From NCBI RefSeq assembly GCF_019734885.1, contig NZ_JAAXCM010000047.1, positions 1 to 64,000 on the forward strand: a DNA stretch of 64,000 nucleotides. Direction: 5' to 3'. The stretch is from Pseudocoprococcus catus (GTDB lineage: Bacteria; Bacillota; Clostridia; Lachnospirales; Lachnospiraceae). Numbering within the stretch: the stretch's first letter is position 1; each line of letters starts with the position of its first letter. Shown here in pieces: positions 57,195 to 64,000 of the stretch. Position numbers and translations under genes: made by a program. The notes under the pieces were generated by a model that did no database searches, was not told where the DNA came from, and was given only the letters and a program-made list of their open reading frames with translations.

Positions 57195-58292
57195 ATGAAA
57201 AAAAGAATCATGGCAGTTGTTGTAACAGCAGCAATGGTAATGGGGGCTTTAGCAGGATGCGGAAGCTCATCTGCAAAAGAAACACAGGCACCTGCTTCAA
57301 CAGAAGCAGCAGCATCCGAAACTGCAGCAGCATCTGAAACAACAGGGGAAACAGAAGCATCAGATGCAGCTTCAGGTGATCTGACACATGTGAATGTTGC
57401 TTACATGGCAAACTACGCATCACTGTGGCAGGTAGCAACAGCAATCAACAAAGGATACTTCAAGGATGAAGGTCTTGATGTTCAGCTTTACATGTTCCAG
57501 GATGGTCCTACAGAAATCGCTTCCATGGAATCCGGTTCAATTGATGTCGCTTACATCGGACCTGGCGCACACAAACTGTGTATCAAAGGTCAGGCAGATA
57601 TCTTCTGCTTCTCACAGCTCGGCAACGCAGACTGTGTAATGGGTCTTAAATCTCATGGTGTAAACTCCCTTGAAGATCTGAAGGGTAAGAAAGTTGCTTA
57701 TGCATCCGGTACATCTTCAGAAACAATCTTAAAGAGAGCACTTAATTCCGTTGGCCTGACAATGGATGATATTGAAGCATATGATATGGAAGTCAGCAAC
57801 ATGGTAAGTGCAATCGTTTCCGGTTCTATCGACGCTTGTGCTCCTTGGTCTCCAAGCTCAACAACAATTGCGAACGAACTTGGCGATGATGTTCAGACAT
57901 TCTGTACAAATACAACATTCTCTGATATCGCAGCTGACTGTGCAAGCTGGATCTGCATGCCAAGCTACGCAGAAACAAACAAAGACGTTCTTGTGAAATT
58001 TACAAAGGCTCTTTACAAAGCAATGGATTTCGGTTCAAACCCAGACAACTATGATGAAGTTGCAGGTTATGTTGCTCAGGAATGCGGTACAGACAAAGAA
58101 AGCGCACTTGCTCAGACAGGCGACGGTGCTTGGCTTGACAGCGCAACACTTCTTAAATATGTAGGCGATGGTACAATCAAAGGTTACTATGAAGTACAGC
58201 AGAAGAACTTCATCGACAATGGTGATGTTGAATCTGAAGTGCCTGTAGAAGACTATGTATTATTCGACGTTATGGAAGAAGCAGGTAAGTAA
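57195..58292 (+). CDS. ABC transporter substrate-binding lipoprotein (NMT1/SsuA-like)
   Basis: The 365-residue lipoprotein has a signal ending in ALAGCGSS, a long Ala/Ser/Thr/Glu linker (~25-62) and an NMT1/SsuA-like type II binding fold (~65-365; HVNVAYMANYASLWQVATAINKG is shown only by its core NYASLWQVATAINKGYF; then SGSIDVAYIGPGAH and YASGTSSETI). Family ligands are sulfonates, taurine, nitrate and thiamine precursors. The ligand here is not readable from sequence. It follows the ATPase by ~150 bases, behind a hairpin. Confidence 0.85.
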   Translation: MKKRIMAVVVTAAMVMGALAGCGSSSAKETQAPASTEAAASETAAASETTGETEASDAASGDLTHVNVAYMANYASLWQVATAINKGYFKDEGLDVQLYMFQDGPTEIASMESGSIDVAYIGPGAHKLCIKGQADIFCFSQLGNADCVMGLKSHGVNSLEDLKGKKVAYASGTSSETILKRALNSVGLTMDDIEAYDMEVSNMVSAIVSGSIDACAPWSPSSTTIANELGDDVQTFCTNTTFSDIAADCASWICMPSYAETNKDVLVKFTKALYKAMDFGSNPDNYDEVAGYVAQECGTDKESALAQTGDGAWLDSATLLKYVGDGTIKGYYEVQQKNFIDNGDVESEVPVEDYVLFDVMEEAGK

Positions 58293-58323
58293 TCTGAATT
58301 TTTAATTCTTTACTGCAGGGCAG

Positions 58324-58398
58324 TATCTGCCATCTTTAACAGTAAAATGGCAGATAAAAGCAGGTGCCTTGTGGCTCATTACCATGAGGCACCTTTTG
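58324..58398 (+). terminator. Two consecutive hairpins after the binding-protein gene
   Basis: The first has a perfect 10-bp stem tatctgccat / atggcagata (58324-58333, 58347-58356) with inner ttta/taaa. The second, aggtgcct / aggcacct (58362-58369, 58387-58394), has an inner tgg/cca and ends in TTTT, making it a standard terminator. Confidence 0.75.
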
Positions 58399-58403
58399 TA
58401 TGC

Positions 58404-58515
58404 CGAAAAATGTCAAATTTCGGTGTACCGGGTGGCGGCCTATCCGCCGGTTTTCCAATTTTCTGGAAACAGACGACTTATAACTCAGATAATATTATAA
58501 TCGGGAGGAAATAAC
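58404..58515 (+). other. Structured leader ahead of the LarA-like gene
   Basis: Three dyads occur in a row: ccgaaa / tttcgg (58404-58424), ggcgg / ccgcc with flanking ccgg around 58429-58452, and tttcc / ggaaa around 58453-58470. No clear sigA promoter could be defined. It may be an untranslated regulatory RNA or a protein-binding leader. Confidence 0.35.
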
Positions 58516-59991
58516 ATGAAACTTGATTTTGAATATGGATTAGGCACAATGCAGGCAGAACTGCCGGATAATACAGATGTATTTATTTCTGGTGAAACAG
58601 TGAAGGATCCTGCATGTATTCCGGAGGACCAGTTAGAGGCTGCATATCTTGAAAGCCTGGCACATCCGATCGGCATGCCGACATTAACAGAGCTTGCACA
58701 CAAAGGTACAACAGTTACGATCATTGTTCCGGACCGTGTTAAAGGCGGCGAGCAGCCAACAAGCCATAGAAAATTAAGCATTAAATATATTTTAAAAGAA
58801 CTTTATGCAGCAGGCGTAGAAAAGAAAGATATCCTGTTTATCATTTCCAATGGCCTTCATCCGAGAAGTAAAGCATCCGATGCCAAGGCAATTTTCGGGG
58901 AGGAACTGTTCAATGAATTCTGGCATTCGGGTCAGATCATCAGCCATGACAGCGAAGATCAGGAACATATGATCTATCTTGGTACAACAAAGCGCGGTGA
59001 TCCTGTTTATATGAACAAATATGTTTATGATTCAGATCTGCCGATCCTCATCGGTCACGTACAGGGCAACCCTTACGGCGGTTATTCAGGCGGTTACAAG
59101 CACAGTGCAACAGGTATCACAAACTGGAGATGTATCGCCAGCCATCATGTGCCGTCTGTTATGCACAGAGACGACTTTACACCTGTTAACGGCGGCAGCC
59201 TAATGAGACATAAATTCGATGAGATTAGTATGCATATGGAAGAGAAGATGGGTCATCCGTTCTTCTGCTGTGATGCCGTTTTGGATACTTATTCAAGACA
59301 GATTGCGATTTATTCCGGTTACGCTAAGGAAATGATGCCGATCAGCTGGAAACTGGCAGATAAGAGAACTTATGTCCACTGGGCAGAAAAGAAATACGAT
59401 GTACTGGTATTTGGTATGCCTCAGAAATTCCACTATGGCGACGGCATGGGCACAAACCCGATCATGATGATGCAGGCTTTAAGTGCACAGGTACTTCGTT
59501 TCAAGAGAATCATGAGCGATAATTGTGTCATCATCTGTTCATCTGCATGCAACGGCTATTTCCATGATGAATTATGGCCATATCTGAGAGAACAGTATGA
59601 GCTGTTCCAGCATGATCATATGAATACACTGCCGGATATCGACCGTTACGGTGAATATTTTGCAACAAATGAAGAATATATCCGCAAATATCGTTTCTGC
59701 AATGCGTTCCATCCATTCCATGGCTTCTCCATGATGTCCTGCGGTCATATTGCTGAAATGAATACAAGTGCCATTTACATTGTCGGTGCTCAGGAACCTG
59801 GCTATGCAAGAGGCATGGGCTTAAAGACAAGAGCGACATTTGAAGAAGCCCTTGAAGATGCCAAGAAGAAATTTGTTGGTCAGAATCCGAACATTCTGGC
59901 GTTGCCTCTGACATACAAGAGAGCAGCTGTTCATCTTTGCATGAAGAACCCTGAAGAGGACTGCATGGATGAATATGGTCATCGTCATTAA
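58516..59991 (+). CDS. LarA-family (DUF2088) nickel-pincer racemase/epimerase homologue
   Basis: The 491-residue protein resembles lactate racemase LarA: an N-terminal domain with VPDRVKGGEQPTSHR in place of the DxTRP loop, then YSGGYKHSATGI with K195 at the position of the lysine that binds the nickel-pincer nucleotide, and the histidine-rich HGFSMMSCGH region. LarA homologues racemise or epimerise many 2-hydroxy acids (lactate, malate, phenyllactate, gluconate), so the substrate is open. The larBCE maturation genes are not in view. It starts after cgggagg. The GPI homologue follows after 20 bases, so both are likely in one transcript. Confidence 0.82.
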   Translation: MKLDFEYGLGTMQAELPDNTDVFISGETVKDPACIPEDQLEAAYLESLAHPIGMPTLTELAHKGTTVTIIVPDRVKGGEQPTSHRKLSIKYILKELYAAGVEKKDILFIISNGLHPRSKASDAKAIFGEELFNEFWHSGQIISHDSEDQEHMIYLGTTKRGDPVYMNKYVYDSDLPILIGHVQGNPYGGYSGGYKHSATGITNWRCIASHHVPSVMHRDDFTPVNGGSLMRHKFDEISMHMEEKMGHPFFCCDAVLDTYSRQIAIYSGYAKEMMPISWKLADKRTYVHWAEKKYDVLVFGMPQKFHYGDGMGTNPIMMMQALSAQVLRFKRIMSDNCVIICSSACNGYFHDELWPYLREQYELFQHDHMNTLPDIDRYGEYFATNEEYIRKYRFCNAFHPFHGFSMMSCGHIAEMNTSAIYIVGAQEPGYARGMGLKTRATFEEALEDAKKKFVGQNPNILALPLTYKRAAVHLCMKNPEEDCMDEYGHRH

Positions 59992-60011
59992 TACGGAGGC
60001 GTTTGAACAAT

Positions 60012-61274
60012 ATGATTCAATTTCAGATGTTTGATCATCAGCCGGAGCGCTGTGAAAAATATCATCAGATGCTGACGGACAATCTGCCGGTGCTTGAGGG
60101 CATCGGCAGTGAAGCCGATTTTGAAAAATACGGGGATTCCCTCGGATGGTTTGATATCGATACATGGGCCAATGAGGCAGAATTAAGTGCCATTGAAGAA
60201 CTGGCAGCAAGGGTGCGCCGGGATGCAGATGTTTTTGTTCTCATTGGTGTGGGCGGTTCCAATAATGCAGCCCGCTCAGTGATCGAAGCTTTTCCGGAAT
60301 GTGATGGACCGGAGATCGTCTATGCCGGCAACTCACTGTCGCCATGGGCGTTTGAACAGGTTATGAACAAGATTCGTGGCAAGTCCGTTTATATTGACTG
60401 TATCGCCAAGAACTTCCAGACACTGGAGCCGGGATCGGCATTCAGGGTGCTGAGAGAATATCTCTATGAAACATATGGGGAGAAGGCCAATGAGCGTATT
60501 ATCGCAACTGGCTCCCGCAATAGTCTGCTGGAAACTATCTGTAAAGAGCAGGGATACAGCTTTGTAGAATTTCCCCAGACAGTGGGCGGCAGATATACAG
60601 CGGTAACAGCTGTGGGACTTTTGCCTATGGCTGTGGCCGGCATTGATATCCGTGCCCTTGTTAAGGGGGCAGCCGATATGGCAGCTGAGTTAAAAGGCTG
60701 CAGAGACATCACACAGTCTGCTTACCGCTATGCGGTGGCAAGAAATCTCTATTATAACGAAGGATACAGAATGGAAATGCTGGCATCCTTTGAACCGCAG
60801 CTTCACTGGTTCTATAAATGGTGGATCCAGTTATTTGCGGAGAGTGAAGGAAAAGAAGATCAGGGAGTTTATCCGATCAGTGGTGAGTATTCAGAGGAAC
60901 TGCACTCTGTCGGACAGTTCCTTCAGGATGGCAGCCCAGTGATCTTTGAGACATTTTTACATGTGAAAGATCCGCAGGCTTCCATGATCGTTCATCCGGA
61001 TGGCTGTGTGAAGGATGATTTTGATTATTTGAATGGCAAAGACTTCAGAGAAATCAATGAAGCCGCTTATGGAGCCACACTTCGTGCTCACAGTGAAAAG
61101 ATGCCATGTATGGTGCTTGAGGTTGAGAAATTAACACCCTACAGTTTCGGAGAGATCTTTTATTTCTTTATGTATACATGCTATGTATCAGCGGGAATTC
61201 TGGGCGTGAATCCCTTTGACCAGGAAGGTGTGGAAGCCTACAAACAGCGCATGTTCAAAGCCCTTGGCAAGTAG
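60012..61274 (+). CDS. Glucose-6-phosphate isomerase family protein
   Basis: The 420-residue SIS-fold protein has GPI landmarks in slightly changed form: VLIGVGGSNNAARSVIEA (for GIGGSYLGA), GGRYTAVTAVGLLP, LFAESEGKEDQGVYP, EELHSVGQFLQDG and the C-terminal GVNPFDQEGVEAYK. It is ~30 residues shorter than E. coli-type enzymes and the N-terminus is unusual. Either it is the only GPI of this organism or a paralogue for a modified hexose phosphate. Start choice is between ATG at 60012 (12 bases after ggagg) and TTG at 60003. It lies immediately downstream of the LarA-like gene. Confidence 0.82.
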   Translation: MIQFQMFDHQPERCEKYHQMLTDNLPVLEGIGSEADFEKYGDSLGWFDIDTWANEAELSAIEELAARVRRDADVFVLIGVGGSNNAARSVIEAFPECDGPEIVYAGNSLSPWAFEQVMNKIRGKSVYIDCIAKNFQTLEPGSAFRVLREYLYETYGEKANERIIATGSRNSLLETICKEQGYSFVEFPQTVGGRYTAVTAVGLLPMAVAGIDIRALVKGAADMAAELKGCRDITQSAYRYAVARNLYYNEGYRMEMLASFEPQLHWFYKWWIQLFAESEGKEDQGVYPISGEYSEELHSVGQFLQDGSPVIFETFLHVKDPQASMIVHPDGCVKDDFDYLNGKDFREINEAAYGATLRAHSEKMPCMVLEVEKLTPYSFGEIFYFFMYTCYVSAGILGVNPFDQEGVEAYKQRMFKALGK

Positions 61275-61287
61275 AGGTACTTGGGCG

Positions 61288-61322
61288 TTAAAAAGAACAG
61301 GCTTCTCTTAATGATGAGCCTG
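61288..61322 (-). terminator. Terminator of the LacI regulator gene
   Basis: On the minus strand the hairpin caggct / agcctg (61298-61322) overlaps the stop codon and is followed by TTCTTTTT. It sits between convergent genes. Confidence 0.65.
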
Positions 61323-62375
61323 CTGACGTAAGGTTGAGAAAAGTCTGTGGTCACGGTTGATGGGACAGCAGCTGTCACGTTTGGCAATATAATAAGGCAG
61401 AAAGGTTTTAAGCGGCATCCGGTGGCCGCCGTTTACACGGTCAAAGAGCATCTTGAAGGCCATTTTGCCCAGTTCATCTGTCGGAATATGAACGGTTGTG
61501 AGCATCGGAGACATATATTGTGCAATATCGATATCATCGATACTGATGACAGAAATATCTTCAGGTACACGGAAGTTCAGCTTTTTCAGGGCATGAAGAA
61601 CACCGATGGCTGTACGGTCATTGGCACAGAGGATGGCGGAAAGGTCATCACATGTTTTGGCCAGCATTTTCATACCTTCGTAACCGCCTTCGGATGTCTG
61701 ATGGACATTGGCGGTGTTGCGCTGGGCAAATGGAAGATCAAGTTTGGACAGGGCTTCCTTGTAGCCGTTGAAGCGGGGTTCTTTATCCTGTTCACCGATA
61801 TAGCCGATGGCGGTATGTCCCAGGGATTTCAGGTAGGAAATTGCCGTATAGACAATTTCACTGCCGTCACAGACAACCTGATCGAACTGGAAATCCATTG
61901 GGATCAGGCCGGTGTAGACCACATTCTTGCTGAGATTGCTGACCAGAGAAGCGATCCGCTGGTCGTAACGGCCGAGAACAACAATACCGTCAGCGGGAAA
62001 CTGGGTGAGCTGAGCGGCAGTTTCAGGTCGGCCAAGGTCCTGGGAAGTAAAAGAGTAGCGAATGAAATAGCGACTTTTGATGGCTTCCAGTTCCAAAGCC
62101 TTTACGATCTGTGAGAAGAAAGGATCCGACATATCTGTATGGGTTCTGGCATAAACACAGGCAATGGACTTGGGATCCGGATCGCGAAGCTCTGCAGACT
62201 GTCCGAGCTTCAGATTGCGGGCTGTTTTATTCGGTGAATAGCCGGTACGACGGATAATCTCCCATATACGGGCCTGCACTTCGGGACTGGCTGCTTTTGT
62301 ATTTTCCTGATTGATGACACGGGAGACTGTGGATACAGAAACCCCCGCTTCCTTTGCGATTTCTTTAAGTGTCAT
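61308..62375 (-). CDS. LacI family transcriptional regulator
   Basis: The 355-residue protein has an N-terminal LacI helix-turn-helix (TLKEIAKEAGVSVSTVSRVI), the hinge region and a sugar-binding domain (~60-345) with SIDDIDIAQYMSPMLTTVH. It is convergent with the GPI gene and divergent from the nagB-like gene, whose promoter it probably controls. It could also act at the GCAAACGTTTGC palindromes 9-10 kb away. The start follows gtgaggtt. Its effector is likely a sugar phosphate or amino sugar. Confidence 0.9.
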   Translation of the reverse strand: MTLKEIAKEAGVSVSTVSRVINQENTKAASPEVQARIWEIIRRTGYSPNKTARNLKLGQSAELRDPDPKSIACVYARTHTDMSDPFFSQIVKALELEAIKSRYFIRYSFTSQDLGRPETAAQLTQFPADGIVVLGRYDQRIASLVSNLSKNVVYTGLIPMDFQFDQVVCDGSEIVYTAISYLKSLGHTAIGYIGEQDKEPRFNGYKEALSKLDLPFAQRNTANVHQTSEGGYEGMKMLAKTCDDLSAILCANDRTAIGVLHALKKLNFRVPEDISVISIDDIDIAQYMSPMLTTVHIPTDELGKMAFKMLFDRVNGGHRMPLKTFLPYYIAKRDSCCPINRDHRLFSTLRQQAHH

Positions 62376-62450
62376 AAAATAACCTCACTGACTGATGGTG
62401 ATGCAAGAATCATAGTGTTGTATACTTTGGATATCATATTTGCATGATAT

Positions 62451-62479
62451 TTGACAAAGCGTCTATCTAGTAGTATAGT
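62451..62479 (+). promoter_or_regulatory. SigA promoter of the nagB-like gene
   Basis: TTGACA at 62451-62456, 17 bases and TATAGT at 62474-62479. A dyad atatca / tgatat (62431-62436, 62445-62450) abuts the -35 and could be the LacI-family operator. Confidence 0.8.
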
Positions 62480-62519
62480 ACAAAATGTTTTTTTTTACAA
62501 TAAAAGGTGGTAGCATAAC

Positions 62520-63344
62520 ATGAAACATGAATATTACCAGTATAATGCAGAGGAGATCCTGTCAAAAGGACCAAAGTTCCCTCTGATTATTATGAAAGAC
62601 AATGCAGAAGTTTTTAAATCCATGGCAGATGAGATGGCAGATACGATCATCGAGCATAATGCCAAGGGTGAGAAGACGGTATTTATTTGTCCTGTAGGTC
62701 CTGTGGGACAGTATCCTTATTTTGTTGAGAGAGTCAACAGCGAAAAGATCAGCCTGAAAAATGTTTGGTTCATCAATATGGATGAATATCTGGATGATAA
62801 CAAAGAATGGGTCAGCATCGATCATCCGTTAAGTTTCAGAGGTTTTATGAAACGTACGGTTTATGACAAAGTCAATCCTGAACTGGTGATGCCGGAAGAG
62901 CAGAGAATCTTTCCTGATCCGAAGAATCCGGGTCACATTCCGGAAGTGATTGGGCAGCTTGGTGGCGTGGATATCTGCTTCGGCGGTATCGGTATCAATG
63001 GCCATGTTGCTTTCAATGAAGCAGACGCAAGTCTGAGCAATGAAGAATTCCTGGCACAGCAGACCCGTGTTTTAAAGATCACGCCTGAGACAAGAACAGC
63101 CAATGCGATTGGTGATTTCAACGGTGCCCTTGAGGATATGCCGCATTACTGCATCACAATCGGTATTAATGAAATTTCCCATGCACGTAAGATCCGTCTG
63201 GGCTGCTTCAGAAACTGGCATCGTGCCGTTGTAAGACGTGCTGTTTACGGTGAACAGACATCTGAATTCCCAGTCAGCTTATTACAGAATCATCCGGATA
63301 TTAACCTGAAGATTACTGAATTTGTAGCAAGCCTTACAGATTAA
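62520..63344 (+). CDS. NagB-family sugar-phosphate isomerase/deaminase, divergent
   Basis: The 274-residue protein is in the glucosamine-6-phosphate deaminase fold family: INMDEYL with D88, and the catalytic loop GINGHVAFNE with H162 and E167 (N160 replaces the E. coli D141, as in Gram-positive NagB). However, the phosphate-binding TGGTP loop near residue 60 reads CPVGPVGQYP, so substrate binding differs from true NagB. It starts after aaaggtgg. It is followed by nagA, so a role in amino-sugar or related isomerisation is likely. It is not certain that it deaminates glucosamine 6-phosphate. Confidence 0.75.
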   Translation: MKHEYYQYNAEEILSKGPKFPLIIMKDNAEVFKSMADEMADTIIEHNAKGEKTVFICPVGPVGQYPYFVERVNSEKISLKNVWFINMDEYLDDNKEWVSIDHPLSFRGFMKRTVYDKVNPELVMPEEQRIFPDPKNPGHIPEVIGQLGGVDICFGGIGINGHVAFNEADASLSNEEFLAQQTRVLKITPETRTANAIGDFNGALEDMPHYCITIGINEISHARKIRLGCFRNWHRAVVRRAVYGEQTSEFPVSLLQNHPDINLKITEFVASLTD

Positions 63345-63433
63345 TATGTTTATCATAGGCGGGGCGTTCAGCAAATGGAAGTATGATTCCCTGCATTTAC
63401 AGCAGTGTTAAAACAGACAGAGGCGATAACAAA

Positions 63434-64000
63434 ATGAAAACATTAATTAAAAATGGACAGGTTTATATGAACCGCCATTTTGAGAAGAAAGATTTATTGT
63501 TGGATGACAGAAGGATTGCCGTGATCGGAGATTTTCCTGAGCCGGAAGATGCTGATACAGCAGTATATGATGCGGAAGGTTGTTATGTCACACCGGGATT
63601 TATCGATGTGCATACACATGGCGGTTTTGGCGTGGATGTCAATGCAGCCACACAGGAAGATTACGAGAAAATAGGTCATTTCTTTGCGAAGGAAGGCACC
63701 ACATCCTGGCATTGTTCAATTTTGACAGATACCGAAGAGCAGACAGACTGGTGTATCAAAGAAGCTGTGAAGCATCATGAAGCCAATACAGAAGCAGGAC
63801 AGCCGCATGGTAATTGTGCAGATCTGATGGGAATCCATTTGGAGGGACCATTTCTGGCATCGGAGTACAAAGGTGCGATGCCTGAATATCTGCTTCGTAC
63901 AGCGGATATGCAGCTGTTAAAGCACTATCAGGAGACAGCAGGCGGGTTCATTCATTACATAACCGTATCACCGGAGGTTGCAGGTATTCCGGAGCATGTC
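63434..64000 (+). CDS. nagA: N-acetylglucosamine-6-phosphate deacetylase, 5' part
   Basis: The frame runs 189 codons from an ATG (gaggcg upstream) to the end of the window with no stop, so the gene is cut by the window edge. Amidohydrolase features are GFIDVHTHGGFGVDVNAA (HxH metal motif) and the NagA-type glutamate in GIHLEGPFL. It removes acetyl from GlcNAc 6-phosphate. It lies 89 bases after the nagB-like gene, typical for a nag operon. Confidence 0.85.
   Translation, partial: MKTLIKNGQVYMNRHFEKKDLLLDDRRIAVIGDFPEPEDADTAVYDAEGCYVTPGFIDVHTHGGFGVDVNAATQEDYEKIGHFFAKEGTTSWHCSILTDTEEQTDWCIKEAVKHHEANTEAGQPHGNCADLMGIHLEGPFLASEYKGAMPEYLLRTADMQLLKHYQETAGGFIHYITVSPEVAGIPEHV

Overview
The window looks like a low-to-mid GC Firmicutes chromosome, most likely a gut Lachnospiraceae (Blautia-like) bacterium. 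Grounds: gene order rpmG-secE-nusG-rplK-rplA-[L10 leader]-rplJ-rplL ... rpoB-rpoC, strong AGGAGG ribosome binding sites, TTGACA/TATAAT promoters, lipoproteins with Ser/Ala/Thr-rich linkers, and a Leloir galactose locus with an MglBAC transporter. The species call is inference. LAYOUT: (1) 1-~3005 is the int-proximal end of a Tn916-family conjugative transposon (orf7-like sigma factor, orf8-like regulator, xis, int, Int arm sites, nested inverted repeats at the junction). (2) 3138-5695 pairs a sigma54 enhancer-binding protein with a convergent acyl-CoA dehydrogenase that has a good -24/-12 promoter. (3) 5841-9400 is the secE-nusG-ribosomal protein cluster, with two L1-binding-site mimics and an L10 leader/attenuator. 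(4) 9597-12159 holds a lipoprotein amidase and a YARHG membrane protein. (5) 12315-20132 is rpoB-rpoC. (6) 20204-26809 holds a YitT protein, a complete branched-chain amino acid ABC importer (livK, livHMGF) and a cytidylate-kinase-like protein. (7) 27052-40733 is a galactose unit: mglB-mglA-mglC (MglC has an unusual ~220-residue coiled-coil N-terminus), a YesN/LytS-type two-component system with two sugar-binding proteins, a hypothetical gene, galK and galT. (8) 40874-43560 holds an M28-type peptidase and a GNAT acetyltransferase. (9) 43683-49924, on the minus strand, holds an LldP-type permease, a four-subunit 2-oxoacid:ferredoxin oxidoreductase (porGDAB) and a split UxaA-type lyase. This reads as import, dehydration/lysis, then oxidative decarboxylation of a hydroxy acid. 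(10) 50336-64000 is a sugar-phosphate region: glpK, a TauE/SafE exporter flanked by LacI/cre-like palindromes, a PFK with a mixed active site, tandem 112-bp structured repeats carrying extended -10 motifs, a divergent triose-phosphate isomerase, a sulfonate/nitrate/taurine-type ABC importer, a LarA-family nickel-pincer enzyme, a glucose-6-phosphate isomerase homologue, a LacI repressor, a divergent NagB-like protein and the 5' part of nagA. HOW IT FITS: region 7 senses, imports and phosphorylates galactose. Regions 9 and 10 are the most likely home of an undescribed pathway: paralogues of upper-glycolysis enzymes with altered active sites sit beside a LarA-type epimerase, an NMT1-type importer and a TauE-type exporter, next to a split lyase of the family that includes SuyAB. 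A sulfonated or otherwise modified sugar or hydroxy acid is a plausible substrate. This is a hypothesis, since no aldolase, sulfoquinovosidase or larBCE maturation gene is visible here.
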